DNA of 62,632 nt from Anaerolineae bacterium (GTDB lineage: Bacteria; Chloroflexota; Anaerolineae; Aggregatilineales; Phototrophicaceae), in the NCBI GenBank assembly GCA_022843745.1, contig JALHNB010000042.1, forward strand, positions 1 to 62,632, in the 5' to 3' direction. The position numbers and the translations under genes were made by a program. Under the pieces are notes generated by a model. The model had not been told where the DNA came from. It did no database searches and saw nothing but the letters and a program-made list of their open reading frames with translations. Below are positions 26,963 through 38,105 of this stretch, in pieces; the stretch's first letter is position 1; every line of letters starts with the position of its first letter.

Positions 26963-27430
26963 ATGGCAAAAATAATTCGAGGGGATCGCATCGGCAAATT
27001 GGCAGTAATTCGCACAGGATGTTCGGCTATCATCTTTGATGACACCCGTGAGCGTATTCTGCTGACTCGCCGTACTGACAATGGGCGATGGTGTCTGCCC
27101 GGCGGTGGCACCGATCCCGGTGAAAGTCTGGAAGAAACCTGCATCCGTGAAGTTCGCGAGGAGACAGGACTGCATGTTCGCGTCTCCAAGCTGATTGGCG
27201 TGTATTCATCGCCGCATTTCATCGTTGAATATGCGGATGGCAATCGCAACCAACTGGTGTCCGTTTCCTTTGAGGCAGAAGTCATCGGCGGCGAACTCGG
27301 CCTCAGTGATGAAACGACAGAATTTGGTTACTTCACGCCTGACGAAATTGAAACGATGGATCTGATGGAGCATCATCGTGACCGCATAAGGGATGCGCTA
27401 GCCGGACAAGATAAACCTTTTATTCGATAG
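26963..27430 (+). CDS. NUDIX hydrolase
   Basis: 155 residues. The Nudix box is complete: [24 protein letters not shown], matching GX5EX7REUXEEXGU with the metal-binding glutamates. It hydrolyses nucleoside diphosphates linked to another moiety; the substrate is not deducible. A short gap of 12 bases leads to the alpha/beta hydrolase gene. Confidence 0.93.
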   Translation: MAKIIRGDRIGKLAVIRTGCSAIIFDDTRERILLTRRTDNGRWCLPGGGTDPGESLEETCIREVREETGLHVRVSKLIGVYSSPHFIVEYADGNRNQLVSVSFEAEVIGGELGLSDETTEFGYFTPDEIETMDLMEHHRDRIRDALAGQDKPFIR

Positions 27431-27442
27431 AGGCTTTTTCAA

Positions 27443-28231
27443 ATGAATCTCGAAATTATTACGCGCAAGCCCAAAACAAACGCCCACCTGACACCGCTGT
27501 TGTTCGTACATGGCGCATGGCATGGCGCGTGGTGTTGGGACGAATATTTTTTGCCCTATTTTGCCGACAAAGGCTACCTCGCCCGTGCCGTGAGCCTGCG
27601 TGGACATGGCAAAAGCGAAGGTAAAGAACGCCTCCGCTGGACAAGTGTGCGCCGATATGTGGAAGATGTGGCGCAGGTCGCGGGGGATTTTGCCAATCCG
27701 CCCGTCGTCATCGGTCATTCAATGGGTGGTTTCGTCGTGCAAAAATATCTGGAAACACACAATGCTCCGGCGGGCGTACTGATGGCCTCGATTCCGCCGC
27801 ACGGCTTTTTCCCCGCGATGATCCGCGCCACAATTAAACACCCGATTGCCATGCTGAAGACAATCACTCAGATTGACCCTTATCAACTGGTGGGTACGCC
27901 AGAGCTAACACACGACGCATTTTTCTCGAAAGATTTACCCGACGAAAAAGTCCAGAAATATTTTAAAGGTATCCAGCAGGAATCATTCGCGACAGTATTG
28001 GACTTAAATGTAGGCTATCTCCCACGTCCGAAGCGTGTGCAAACGCCGATGCTGGTGCTTGGCGCTGCCAGGGACAGGATTTTTACGGTGGGCGAAGTCG
28101 GGGCCACCGCGAAGGCCTACAACACGGAAGCTGAAATTTTTCCGCATACCGCGCATGACATGATGCTCGAAATCAACTGGCGGGCCATCGCTGACCGGAT
28201 GATCGCGTGGCTGCAAGAGCGCAATATTTAG
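27443..28231 (+). CDS. alpha/beta hydrolase (lysophospholipase-like)
   Basis: 262 residues. The catalytic elbow is GHSMGG with the nucleophile serine, preceded by LLFVHGAWHGAWCWDEYF (oxyanion HG) and SLRGHGKSEG. The acid and base lie near LVLGAARDRIFTVGEV and FPHTAHDMMLEINW. Cytoplasmic, no signal peptide. Substrate probably an ester or lipid. It follows the NUDIX gene and overlaps the start of the next frame. Confidence 0.9.
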   Translation: MNLEIITRKPKTNAHLTPLLFVHGAWHGAWCWDEYFLPYFADKGYLARAVSLRGHGKSEGKERLRWTSVRRYVEDVAQVAGDFANPPVVIGHSMGGFVVQKYLETHNAPAGVLMASIPPHGFFPAMIRATIKHPIAMLKTITQIDPYQLVGTPELTHDAFFSKDLPDEKVQKYFKGIQQESFATVLDLNVGYLPRPKRVQTPMLVLGAARDRIFTVGEVGATAKAYNTEAEIFPHTAHDMMLEINWRAIADRMIAWLQERNI

Positions 28232-28884
28232 CCGAGTGGATTGATACTTGGTTACAATCAAATTTCAACAAGATACATCTGTGGAGATGTCCTATCCCTC
28301 AAGATACAGCGAATTTACCCCTGCAGGATACGTTATTCCGCCTCGCCGAAAAAGAAGCTCGACAGGACATGCGTGAGAGTTCAACGGGTGTTTTCGAGCC
28401 TATAGGTCTAATCCTGATGCGACCTTTAATAAATGGCGGATATTATTGCACACCCACAAATTCATCCATGTTTGCGTTCACAGGCGGAGATGGCGTTCAC
28501 TTTAGCTTTTTGCATATAGACGACATAGTGACCGATACATCCCCTATCGTGATGACGGTTCCTCTCGGTCATCATGAAAACGTGATTGTTGGCGCTCACC
28601 TGTTGGAGTTTTTATGCCTGGGATGCCAGCACGGATATTTCGATTTGCAGGAATTTGGCTATACATTTGGGAAATACCCAGAGGAATCGCCCGTAAACTA
28701 CCGTGATAGCTACCTTGAACATCGCAGTCCAGGGATACTTGACGAACGTTTGGATAGGCGCGAATATCTCCTGAAACTTCTGAACACAGAATTTTCGCTG
28801 AAGCCTTTGGACAACTTGCAGCAGAGACTTGACGAATTACAGAAGCTTTACTTGCCAGTGGTGAAACTACCGCCCAAAGATTAA
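28207..28884 (+). CDS. unrecognised protein
   Basis: 225 residues from the GTG at 28207, which overlaps the end of the hydrolase gene by 25 bases; the next in-frame start (ATG at 28366) would cut the conserved-looking N-terminus. The middle (TPTNSSMFAFTGGDGVHFSFL, then PIVMTVPLGHHENVIVGAHLLEFLCLGCQHGYFDL) reads like a compact alpha/beta domain, with no signal peptide or membrane helix. I do not recognise a named family; a SUKH-like (SMI1/KNR4) immunity or regulatory fold is only a possibility. Confidence 0.6.
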   Translation: MAARAQYLAEWIDTWLQSNFNKIHLWRCPIPQDTANLPLQDTLFRLAEKEARQDMRESSTGVFEPIGLILMRPLINGGYYCTPTNSSMFAFTGGDGVHFSFLHIDDIVTDTSPIVMTVPLGHHENVIVGAHLLEFLCLGCQHGYFDLQEFGYTFGKYPEESPVNYRDSYLEHRSPGILDERLDRREYLLKLLNTEFSLKPLDNLQQRLDELQKLYLPVVKLPPKD

Positions 28885-28898
28885 GGATTGAATCTCAA

Positions 28899-30587
28899 AT
28901 GCCCGAAATTCATTTTGACCGTTATTACCGCTACGACGACCTCACCCGCCTCGTGCAAGCCTACGCCGCCGAATTTCCAAATCTTGTCAGCGTACAGAGC
29001 ATGGGCAAGAGTTATGAAGGCCGCGACATCTGGATCGTCACCGTCACCAACAGCGAGACTGGTCCGGCGGAAGAAAAGCCCGCGTTCTGGGTCGATGGTA
29101 ATATTCATGCTTCAGAAGTCTCGCCCTCAAGCGCCTGCCTGCATCTGCTGAATAAGCTGACGGCGGAATATGGCAAAACTGCCGACATCACCCGCGCACT
29201 GGATACACGCGCATTTTACATCTGCCCGCGCATCAATCCCGACGGCGCGGAATGGGCATTAGCCGATAAGCCGAAAATTGTTCGCTCCAGCACACGGCCT
29301 TACCCCTATAACGAAGAACCACTCGGCGGCCTGAACAACGAGGACATTGACGGTGACGGGCGAATGCTGCAAATGCGCGTACCTGACCCCAACGGCCAAT
29401 GGAAAGCGCATCCCGACGAGCCGCGTTTGCTGATCCGGCGCGACCCCATCGAGGCAGGCGGCACTTATTATCGCCTGCTGCCGGAAGGACTCATTGAAGA
29501 TTTCGACGGTGTTCGCATCACGGTCAAGCCGGATAAAGAAGGTCTGGACTTGAATCGCAATTTTCCGGCAAGCTGGCGGCAGGAGAACGAGCAGCGTGGC
29601 GCGGGGCCATACCCAACCTCCGAGCCGGAAGTCCGTGCCATCGTCGATTTTATCTCCAAGCACAACAACATCAGCGGCGGGGTCACCTTCCATACCTTCA
29701 GCGGTGTGCTGCTGCGGCCTTTTATGGATAAACCCGATACAGAAATGCCTGCTGAAGATCTGTGGACATATCAAAAAGTCGGCGCGAAGGGTACTGAAAT
29801 CACGAGCTATCCCAACATCTCGACTTTTCACGAGTTTAAATATCACCCCAAGCAGATCATTTCCGGCGGTTTTGACTGGATTTACGAGCATCTTGGCATG
29901 TATATGTGGGCGGTTGAAATCTGGAGTCCACAAAAACAGGCGGGGATTACCGAGTACAAATACATCGAGTGGTATCGCGAACATCCGCTGGAAGATGATC
30001 TCAAGCTGATTAAATGGAGCGACGAAGCGCTAGGCGGCAAGGGCTATATTGATTGGTATGAGTTCGATCACCCTCAGCTTGGCAAGGTCGAACTCGGTGG
30101 CTGGGATGACCTTTACGCCTGGTCGAATCCGCCGTCGGAATATCTGGAAAAGGAAATCACGCCGTTTACCGATTGGCTGATCTGGCAGTGTTTGACGACA
30201 CCCCGCCTGGAATTATTCGACATCAAATCCACCGCGTTGGGTGACGACTCCTATCTGGTGCAGATGGCGGTTCACAATACGGGTTGGCTGCCGACCTACA
30301 GCTCGAAAAAGGCGCTGGAGAAAAAAGTCGTGCGCGGTGTCATTGCCGAAATTGAACTTCCAGAAGGCGCAACGCTCAAAACGGGCAAAAAGCGCGAGGA
30401 AATCGGTCAGCTTGAAGGCCGCGCTTATACAGGTGTTTCAGCCAATCCCTGGGCTTTTGGGGCATCGAGTAATACGGCGGATCGCGCCAAAGTCGAATGG
30501 GTCATTCACGCGCCAAAGGGCGGCACTGTCAAAATCAAAGCGCGGCATGATCGCGCGGGTGTCGTCAACACAGAAGTTAAATTGTAG
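28899..30587 (+). CDS. M14-family zinc carboxypeptidase
   Basis: 562 residues. The catalytic domain starts at the N-terminus (FDRYYRYDDLTRLVQAYAAEFP). Zinc ligands: H and E in GNIHASEVS, and a later H in TFHTFSGV. The substrate arginine region is LDLNRNFP, and the catalytic glutamate is probably in MWAVEIWSPQ. A C-terminal beta domain (about 430-562) follows. No signal peptide is visible, unusual for the family, so it may act in the cytoplasm or be exported by another route. It removes C-terminal residues from peptides or cleaves cell-wall peptides. Confidence 0.88.
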   Translation: MPEIHFDRYYRYDDLTRLVQAYAAEFPNLVSVQSMGKSYEGRDIWIVTVTNSETGPAEEKPAFWVDGNIHASEVSPSSACLHLLNKLTAEYGKTADITRALDTRAFYICPRINPDGAEWALADKPKIVRSSTRPYPYNEEPLGGLNNEDIDGDGRMLQMRVPDPNGQWKAHPDEPRLLIRRDPIEAGGTYYRLLPEGLIEDFDGVRITVKPDKEGLDLNRNFPASWRQENEQRGAGPYPTSEPEVRAIVDFISKHNNISGGVTFHTFSGVLLRPFMDKPDTEMPAEDLWTYQKVGAKGTEITSYPNISTFHEFKYHPKQIISGGFDWIYEHLGMYMWAVEIWSPQKQAGITEYKYIEWYREHPLEDDLKLIKWSDEALGGKGYIDWYEFDHPQLGKVELGGWDDLYAWSNPPSEYLEKEITPFTDWLIWQCLTTPRLELFDIKSTALGDDSYLVQMAVHNTGWLPTYSSKKALEKKVVRGVIAEIELPEGATLKTGKKREEIGQLEGRAYTGVSANPWAFGASSNTADRAKVEWVIHAPKGGTVKIKARHDRAGVVNTEVKL

Positions 30588-30610
30588 AAATTATCGCTAA
30601 TGGCAGGTTC

Positions 30611-30638
30611 GTAGAGGCACGGCGCGCCGTGCCTCTAC
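30611..30638. repeat. perfect 28-base GTAG palindrome, variant core
   Basis: A perfect palindrome with left half GTAGAGGCACGGCG. The GTAG/CTAC ends and the length match the GTAGGGG family, but the inner sequence differs, with the changes compensated on both arms. It lies between convergent genes. Confidence 0.8.
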
Positions 30639-30660
30639 ACAAACGAGGTATTACTCTGAT

Positions 30661-32049
30661 TTACGGCTTGGGCGCGAGATACGATGAACCAACCGCCATA
30701 TAGCTATAGCCGCGCTCGGTCAATTCTTTGTAGTCGGGGATCATGCGGCGACCATCAATCACCAGATAGGGTGGCTGCACGGTCTGCTCGATGGTGCGGG
30801 AAAGCCCGCGAAATTCTTCCCAATCCGTTGAGATAAATACCATGTCGCTGCCTGCCAGCGCTTCTTTTACTGAGTCATGGTAGGTAATCTTTTCGAACAG
30901 ATGATTGTGTTCGGGGTTAAAAAAGCGGCGGGCTTCATGCACTGCCAGCGGATCATAGGCACGAATCTCTTTCACGCCCCGCCCCAACAGGGTTTCGACG
31001 ACCTGAAGCGATGAGGCATCGCGCATATCATTCGTGCGCTGCTTAAATGCTAACCCCAACAACGCAACCGTTTTATGATTGAAATTGACCTTCGCCTCTT
31101 TGACGGCGCGATCAATCAGATAGGTTTTCTGATATTCGTTGATGTCATAAACCGATTGCAGCAAATCAGTCGTCTGTCCAGCAGTTTTTAACTGGTAGAT
31201 CAGCGATTGAATATCCTTACCAAAACATGAACCGCCCGCACCATTGGAGACATATGACCCCCATGTGCTGATGCGATTATCGGCGGTGACACCGCGCTTG
31301 AGGTCTTCCATACGCACGTTGTCAAACGTCTCTCCCAGGCGCGCACCAACACCATTCCAGAACGAAACATAGGTCAGCAAGAGCGTATTGGCGACATATT
31401 TGATGGCTTCAGCGGTCTCCGGTGTCGTTTCGATATAGCGGATACGGACATGGTTAACGAATTGGGAATAAATGCGGCGCATAATGCGGAAATCTTCTTC
31501 GGTATCCGCACCAACCACGACACGATCTGGTCGGCGCGATTTTTCAACCGCATCACCCTCCGGCAAAAACTCCGGGTTAGAGGCGACACCGGCATTCGGA
31601 ACATTATATTCCTTCAGCACATTTTCCAACTGACGCGCGGTTCCAATCGGCACAGTGCTTTTATTCACCAGCACCACGCGGCGGGTGTCTTTCCGCTTTG
31701 CCAGCAGCTTTGATAGAAAATGCGCGGCGTTCATGTAGTAGCTCAGGTTTGACGAGCCGTTGGCATTGGGTGGTGTGGCGGTACACATAAAAATGGCGTC
31801 GGTGCCTTCGATAATGTCTTCCAGTTCACGCTCATGACAGAAAAACAAATATCGATTCAGATTCTCGGCAATAATCGCGGCCAGCCCCGGCTCGTTGACA
31901 TATTGTTCAATTTGCTCGCGCTCTGCGGAGCGATAGGCAGCCAGACGCTTCTCATCAATGTCATAGGCATAAACTTCGTGACCATATTCTGAACATACGG
32001 CAGCATGGGTTAAGCCAACAAATCCGGTTCCGGCGACAATGATCTTCAT
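30661..32049 (-). CDS. nucleotide-sugar (UDP-glucose/GDP-mannose family) dehydrogenase
   Basis: 462 residues from the ATG at 32049 (MKIIVAGTGFVGLTHA), with GAGGGA upstream. A Rossmann nucleotide site (GTGFVGLTHAA), the central domain and the catalytic cysteine loop GGSCFGKD are intact; the C-terminal domain holds LGLAFKQRTNDMRDASSLQV. It oxidises a UDP-sugar to the uronate with two NAD. It heads a minus-strand group near a flippase-like protein and an FAD oxidoreductase, though it is transcribed from its own promoter. It fits exopolysaccharide or glycolipid precursor synthesis. Confidence 0.9.
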   Translation of the reverse strand: MKIIVAGTGFVGLTHAAVCSEYGHEVYAYDIDEKRLAAYRSAEREQIEQYVNEPGLAAIIAENLNRYLFFCHERELEDIIEGTDAIFMCTATPPNANGSSNLSYYMNAAHFLSKLLAKRKDTRRVVLVNKSTVPIGTARQLENVLKEYNVPNAGVASNPEFLPEGDAVEKSRRPDRVVVGADTEEDFRIMRRIYSQFVNHVRIRYIETTPETAEAIKYVANTLLLTYVSFWNGVGARLGETFDNVRMEDLKRGVTADNRISTWGSYVSNGAGGSCFGKDIQSLIYQLKTAGQTTDLLQSVYDINEYQKTYLIDRAVKEAKVNFNHKTVALLGLAFKQRTNDMRDASSLQVVETLLGRGVKEIRAYDPLAVHEARRFFNPEHNHLFEKITYHDSVKEALAGSDMVFISTDWEEFRGLSRTIEQTVQPPYLVIDGRRMIPDYKELTERGYSYMAVGSSYLAPKP

Positions 32050-32099
32050 TGATTCCCTCGATGATTCCTGGACGAATATATGCAAATTATCATATCACG

Positions 32100-32129
32100 A
32101 TACTAACTGGTTGGTAGTATATAGGTCAA
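32100..32129 (-). promoter_or_regulatory. promoter of the nucleotide-sugar dehydrogenase gene
   Basis: On the minus strand, TTGACC (32129-32124), an 18-base spacer and TAGTAT (32105-32100), about 50 bases before the start codon. Confidence 0.55.
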
Positions 32130-32340
32130 TCGCTAGGGTAATCCTTACGCCCTTTCAAATACCTTACGCTTGGCCTACTGCTGTTCGCTGACTTTCCACC
32201 ACCCTCATAAAACTCATAAAATCCTCACTCTTTTCTGAGAATTCCATACGTCCAATATTGATTTTTTGTATCTGGTGATGATGAAATGATCGTGGATATG
32301 ACTGCTGATAATATCTAGCAGAGCAGGAAATAATGCGTGA
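32130..32340. other. non-coding gap, nothing recognised
   Basis: AT-rich sequence between two minus-strand genes. CCTTACGC occurs twice and CTCATAAAA is repeated, but I see no convincing ORF, terminator stem or RNA structure. Confidence 0.5.
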
Positions 32341-33659
<1,319 letters not shown>

Positions 33660-33660
<1 letters not shown>

Positions 33661-33983
33661 TAACTTCTTTTCTCAAATTGTCCAGTTTTTTCGTCATAGT
33701 CTCGCTCGGTAGACCAATCAGGCAGAGCGAACCACCAATTTGAATCACCGTGCTGTTGACTGAGTTCTTTATCAAATTCTACGACAGCTTCTACTTCCAA
33801 GTCTCGCACTTCAAATAGGATGACGCGCAGACCAAGCCGCAAAATATTCAGAAGTTCGGGATACATATGAGTAGGTAGGCGAACCCGCCCTCGCATGTCC
33901 GCCGAAGCCGTATTGAAATCAACAGATATACGCGGGAGTATATGCCTATCCGCTTTGTTATTAGGATATTGAACCACTAGCAT
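33660..33983 (-). CDS. small unrecognised protein
   Basis: 107 residues from the ATG at 33983 (MLVVQYPNNK); a TTG at 33995 is the alternative. The sequence is soluble and has a PHILPRISVDFNT-like beta pattern with a following strand-rich middle. No family recognised. It sits between the flippase-like gene (stop at 33996) and the FAD oxidoreductase gene, both close enough for coupling. Confidence 0.6.
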
Positions 33984-33995
33984 CTCAATCCACAA

Positions 33996-35003
33996 CTAGC
34001 TGACCGCCGTTTGCTCCAAATCGCGTGCCTGCGAAATCGCGCCCAAACCAAGCCCCTGCCGCGCCAGGAAAAAGAGGCCGACCAGCGTTACTGGCAGCCA
34101 GATCACCATATGCACCACCAGCGCGAACGCCTGCGCCTGCGTCTCCGGTACGGCAACTGCGATCAGCACCGTTGAGACGAAAAATTCGAATACACCAAAC
34201 TGCCCCGGTGATGCAGGAATCAACCCTGCCAGATTGACAACGCCGACGACGAGCAGCATCATCGGGTAGTTCACGTCCATATTGAAAGCCATCGCGACTA
34301 TCCAGTACACACTCGCTTCCAGCGACCAACTCAGAAATGAACAGACGACAGCGCCCGCAAGATCGCCGGGAGTACGCAGCGCTTCCAGACCACCGATAAT
34401 TTCCTCGCCAATCGTGTAGAGAATATGGCCCAGGCGCTCCGGGAGAATTCTACTCACAAATTTGAGCAGCGCCCGCAGCAAATCAGGACGTGCCGCCAGT
34501 GCGAAGAATACGACCAGCGCAGTCAGGAAAATCGGTGCGGCGAATGTTGCCACCGTCCGTATTTCCGGCGACGGAATATCCAGAAACAGCAGCGGCACGA
34601 CGATAAATGTCAGCATCACGAGGCCATCAAATATACGCTCGACAATGACCGTCGTCGTGGCCTGAGCAATCCGAATTCCATGATTGCGCTGCAACAGCAG
34701 GATACGCAAAATTTCCCCGCTGCGGAACGGATAAATATTATTGCCAGCATAACCGATGCAGACAAGCGGGATAAGATTACGCAGCGGAATAGGGGTAATC
34801 GAGCGCAGTAGAAAACGCCAGCGTAGCGAAATAACGGTCACAGCCGCGAAATACCACACCGCGCCAGCCAGAAGTAAAGCGGGGTTAGCCTCCCGGATAC
34901 TTGACCAGACTTCATCAGGTTTAAGGTTTCTAAAAGCGATCCATAAAAAGATGACGCTTATCAGAATTCCGATCAGAGCGGCTAACCATTTGTTTCGAGT
35001 CAT
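33996..35003 (-). CDS. flippase-like / lysylphosphatidylglycerol-synthase-type membrane protein
   Basis: 335 residues with about eight hydrophobic helices and the UPF0104 (LPG_synthase_TM) pattern: AVWYFAAVTVISLRWRFLL, CIGYAGNNIYPFRSGEILR and GLIPASPGQFGVFEF. The family moves or modifies lipid-linked molecules across the membrane. First gene of a minus-strand group with the small unknown protein and the FAD oxidoreductase, next to a nucleotide-sugar dehydrogenase, so it probably acts in envelope glycolipid or polysaccharide assembly. Confidence 0.85.
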   Translation of the reverse strand: MTRNKWLAALIGILISVIFLWIAFRNLKPDEVWSSIREANPALLLAGAVWYFAAVTVISLRWRFLLRSITPIPLRNLIPLVCIGYAGNNIYPFRSGEILRILLLQRNHGIRIAQATTTVIVERIFDGLVMLTFIVVPLLFLDIPSPEIRTVATFAAPIFLTALVVFFALAARPDLLRALLKFVSRILPERLGHILYTIGEEIIGGLEALRTPGDLAGAVVCSFLSWSLEASVYWIVAMAFNMDVNYPMMLLVVGVVNLAGLIPASPGQFGVFEFFVSTVLIAVAVPETQAQAFALVVHMVIWLPVTLVGLFFLARQGLGLGAISQARDLEQTAVS

Positions 35004-35251
35004 AGGCGATCATATTTGAGATAAACAGGTGGTCACAACTATAGCAGAGAACTCCATTATAGGTGATGGTGAGGACAAAATTGAGCCATTCATTCTTATA
35101 CAATCCAAACCACAAAATTACTCACCTCAAATTGTAATTTCGATCATTTGTGCTAATATGAGATCCTGAAGTGTTAAGGATCGGTTCGGTAGCGGTCTGG
35201 ATATTTTCAGATTACACTATTCATAAGTGACTTTTATACGGGGGGCAGCTT

Positions 35252-35605
35252 GTGAGCAATCAATCTCCACACCCACAGAATGATTCGCCGAACTGGTTGG
35301 ATGACTATGAAGATTTAGCCAACGATCAGCTTGGGAATGGCTCCTCATGTCAGCAAATTCACCCCATTGTCGAAACCTGGTTCAGCAAACTCATGGATGG
35401 CGATCCTCCGGAATCGCGTGATTCCGTCATTCAGGCAATCTCGTGTCTGGCAACGGAAGTTTTATACAGTTCGCCAGAAAACCTGATTGAACCGATTATT
35501 AAAGACATTGGCGAGGACGAGTTAGCCATCTGGATTGAGCAAATTCTGCTTATCGGAAGATCATTCGAAATCGCCCTGCAAAAAGGCGAACTCGACGATC
35601 TCTAG
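35252..35605 (+). CDS. small acidic hypothetical protein
   Basis: 117 residues from the GTG at 35252, with a G-rich stretch (GGGGGGCAG) as ribosome site. Acidic, helical and cytoplasmic. The N-terminal 25 residues are Asn/Asp-rich and disordered; the rest (HPIVETWFSKLMDGD onward) may form a helical bundle. No family recognised. Confidence 0.6.
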   Translation: MSNQSPHPQNDSPNWLDDYEDLANDQLGNGSSCQQIHPIVETWFSKLMDGDPPESRDSVIQAISCLATEVLYSSPENLIEPIIKDIGEDELAIWIEQILLIGRSFEIALQKGELDDL

Positions 35606-35642
35606 TCTTTGTAGCAAAGGCGATCCCAGCATTCTTTAACGT

Positions 35643-37091
35643 CTATTCATCATCTTTCCACCATTGAAAGTCCGACGGCAGGTTATCCATACCCGGTGCG
35701 CTGCTTTTGTCGTCGATCATCGGCGGCGGTGGTATCGGGCGGCTCGTTCCAGGGTGCAAAGGCTGCTGCGCGGTTGCTGCCCTAGCACGCAGGTCAAATT
35801 GTGCGATACTGAGACAGATCGCGCCTAAACCGAACGCCAGCGCCAAACCATTGAAAATCCACCCGACTATGGGAATCCACACCAAAATAGCCAGAATTCC
35901 AACGCCAATCAATAAGCTTGCATAAAGCGCACGGGGTGAACTGTCATAACCCCAAATGCTCCAGACGATCACCCGACCCACTGCCAGACAAACGATCACT
36001 CTGGAAATATAAATTGCGACCAGATAGAAAAGGCTTGCGCCGCCAATATTCAGTGCGCCGAGCGCAATCCCGCCGATAATCGCCAGATCGCTCAATCTGA
36101 GCAGCACAAATACAGAAATCGCCACCAGAATCAGGATCAGCATGACGAATACAACTACAAACGACATGAAAAATGTCAGAATGCCAACACCCAGACTAGT
36201 AAAAGGCCGCCAGCGTATATTTCTGAGGGGCGACTGCATCAAACGCGGCAGGAGCAGCAATCCAATTAAACCCACCAATCCCAGCGACACAAATTCGCGC
36301 AGCACATCCACCAGATAATTGCCGAACCATGCAACATTCTGCTCGTCACTCAGGGCAAAATCCGGGCGGGTGATGATCGGTGTAAAAGCCGGGTCATTCG
36401 CTAATTGCCCATCAATCTGCCCGATAACAGGTGAGGTATAACTCAATTGACCACCAATGGTCGCATCTTCACTGATAACCAGGCCGGGATTGACAAGATT
36501 CACATCAAATTGAAATGGTACGAGAAGTGTTTCAAGCTGTGAAGCGTCGTTGGTACGTGGATCGCCAACAGTCGCGTTCACATCCTGGGCGATTTCGCCG
36601 CCGATGTTAAAGGCTGACCCCCAAAAACTTACCTCACGCCCGACATTGCCATTCATCAACAATTGATAGCTCACACTGGTAATGCTGCCGGGTATGGTTA
36701 CATCTTTAAAAATCTGTGTACTCAGGCTGAGGCTGATGACATCGCCGCGATCATCGGCAAATGAAGCGGTTGGATTCACCTGCAAAACTGGCCCGGCAAA
36801 AATGAGATTCTGCCCTACCACGCCGCGTACATTGAGCTGCCCGGCAGCCAGATAAATATCGTCCTGAACTTCGCCATTAATCTGAGCCGTATAAGCCGCC
36901 CCGATCAGGTTGCCTTCGACAACCCCATTAATCGTAAGCGTCCGGCATAAAACAAATAAATCGCCGCTGATTATTTGATCTGCTTCAACAACGCACTCGT
37001 CGCCCTGCAAGACCTCATGCGCGGAAGTTGCACCAGATACCAATAAAAACAGTATAATAAATAGAGAAACCCATAGCCACTTCGTCCGCAT
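35643..37091 (-). CDS. bactofilin-like beta-repeat membrane protein
   Basis: 482 residues. A signal peptide (MRTKWLWVSLFIILFLLVSG) precedes an extracytoplasmic domain of short beta-helix-like repeats (GDLFVLCRTLTINGVVEGNLIGAA, GEVQDDIYLAAGQLNVRGVVGQNLI) that resemble the polymer-forming core of bactofilins. From about residue 250 to 425 there are several membrane helices, then a disordered Pro-rich tail. Such fusions are frequent in Chloroflexota and may form a membrane-tied scaffold. The divergent neighbours encode FHA and PspC proteins. Confidence 0.75.
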   Translation of the reverse strand: MRTKWLWVSLFIILFLLVSGATSAHEVLQGDECVVEADQIISGDLFVLCRTLTINGVVEGNLIGAAYTAQINGEVQDDIYLAAGQLNVRGVVGQNLIFAGPVLQVNPTASFADDRGDVISLSLSTQIFKDVTIPGSITSVSYQLLMNGNVGREVSFWGSAFNIGGEIAQDVNATVGDPRTNDASQLETLLVPFQFDVNLVNPGLVISEDATIGGQLSYTSPVIGQIDGQLANDPAFTPIITRPDFALSDEQNVAWFGNYLVDVLREFVSLGLVGLIGLLLLPRLMQSPLRNIRWRPFTSLGVGILTFFMSFVVVFVMLILILVAISVFVLLRLSDLAIIGGIALGALNIGGASLFYLVAIYISRVIVCLAVGRVIVWSIWGYDSSPRALYASLLIGVGILAILVWIPIVGWIFNGLALAFGLGAICLSIAQFDLRARAATAQQPLHPGTSRPIPPPPMIDDKSSAPGMDNLPSDFQWWKDDE

Positions 37092-37206
37092 AACCGCGCT
37101 CCTTGATTGTCTTGATTCTACGGTACAGAGCGGCTATTGCAAATTCTGTATGACTGAGCAACACTACCATTAGAAATATCACAGGTTTTATTAAGGAAAA
37201 TATCTA

Positions 37207-37659
37207 GTGCCATCGGACCCGCCAGAGCGCAATACTGATCTACTCCGACCACGCCGCGAAGTGAGTCCTATGCTGGATCGAGGGCCACGCCCACCATCCG
37301 ATCAGGTCGCTCCACCCTGGCGCGTTCTGGTGCAAATTGGCGGCGAAAACCGGACGACACTCGGGCTGCCAGTGACCGCCGAACGCATGTTGGTTGGACG
37401 CGCCGATACTGAAGGGGAAGTTGTGCCTGAGTTGGATTTAAACCCCTACGATGGGCTGCGCAACGGTGTTTCCCGCAAACATGCTGCCATCGTCTACGAA
37501 GATGAAACACTCCATATCGAAGACCTCAACAGCACCAACGGCACACGCATCAACGGCTACCAACTGACTCCGGGGAAGCTTTATCGCCTGCGCGACGGTG
37601 ACGAACTCGAATTTGGTCGAGTGCGCGTCGTCATCCGATTCGTGCGCGCCCCACGCTAA
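37207..37659 (+). CDS. FHA-domain protein
   Basis: 150 residues from the GTG at 37207 (AAGGAAA upstream). A disordered N-terminus (about 40 residues) leads into an FHA domain with the phosphothreonine-binding motifs: LVGRADT, GVSRKHAAI and LNSTNGTRING. It binds phosphorylated threonine on partner proteins, so a Ser/Thr kinase should act nearby in the cell although none is in this window. It may connect to the PspC and LiaF-like genes downstream. Confidence 0.88.
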   Translation: MPSDPPERNTDLLRPRREVSPMLDRGPRPPSDQVAPPWRVLVQIGGENRTTLGLPVTAERMLVGRADTEGEVVPELDLNPYDGLRNGVSRKHAAIVYEDETLHIEDLNSTNGTRINGYQLTPGKLYRLRDGDELEFGRVRVVIRFVRAPR

Positions 37660-37739
37660 ACATCCTCGCTTCTAGCGTGGCAAATCTATCTGGTGTATAT
37701 TTAGCCTGATTAATTTGCCGAAAATTTTAAGAGCATTTC

Positions 37740-38102
37740 ATGTATCGAAGTTTTACAGATCGCGTCCTGGGCGGCGTATGTGGTGGATTAGGCGGGCTGC
37801 TGAAGGTTAACGCCTGGTGGTTTCGTGCCGCGTTTGTGGCGCTTTCAATCGTCACATCAGGCGCGTTTGTCCTGCTCTATCTGGCGCTGTGGCTGGCAAT
37901 CCCGCAGGAATCACTCGTCGGCAGGCAGCGCGGCGGCTCCACTTTTCTGCTGGTAACGATCATCCTCACAGTCGCCATACTGATAGGCTGGTTTCTGTCA
38001 CTCAGTGGCGGGCTGCGCACCACATCCGGTGAGAGCCTGTTCTGGCCGGGCATATTGCTGTGCCTGAGTGTGATTTTTTTCTTGCGCCAGGTGCGAGGGT
38101 AA
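37740..38102 (+). CDS. PspC-domain membrane protein
   Basis: 120 residues. The PspC domain begins at once: RVLGGVCGGLGGLLKVNAWWFRAAFVAL, with membrane helices at about 28-55 and later at about 67-85 and 100-115. PspC-type proteins belong to envelope-stress responses. The stop lies four bases before the start of the next gene, so both are on one transcript. Confidence 0.85.
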   Translation: MYRSFTDRVLGGVCGGLGGLLKVNAWWFRAAFVALSIVTSGAFVLLYLALWLAIPQESLVGRQRGGSTFLLVTIILTVAILIGWFLSLSGGLRTTSGESLFWPGILLCLSVIFFLRQVRG

Positions 38103-38105
38103 TTG

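Noticed and set aside
29259-29984. 241-codon minus-strand frame opposite the carboxypeptidase
   Set aside because: It is antisense to the catalytic domain with M14 motifs and has no family resemblance.
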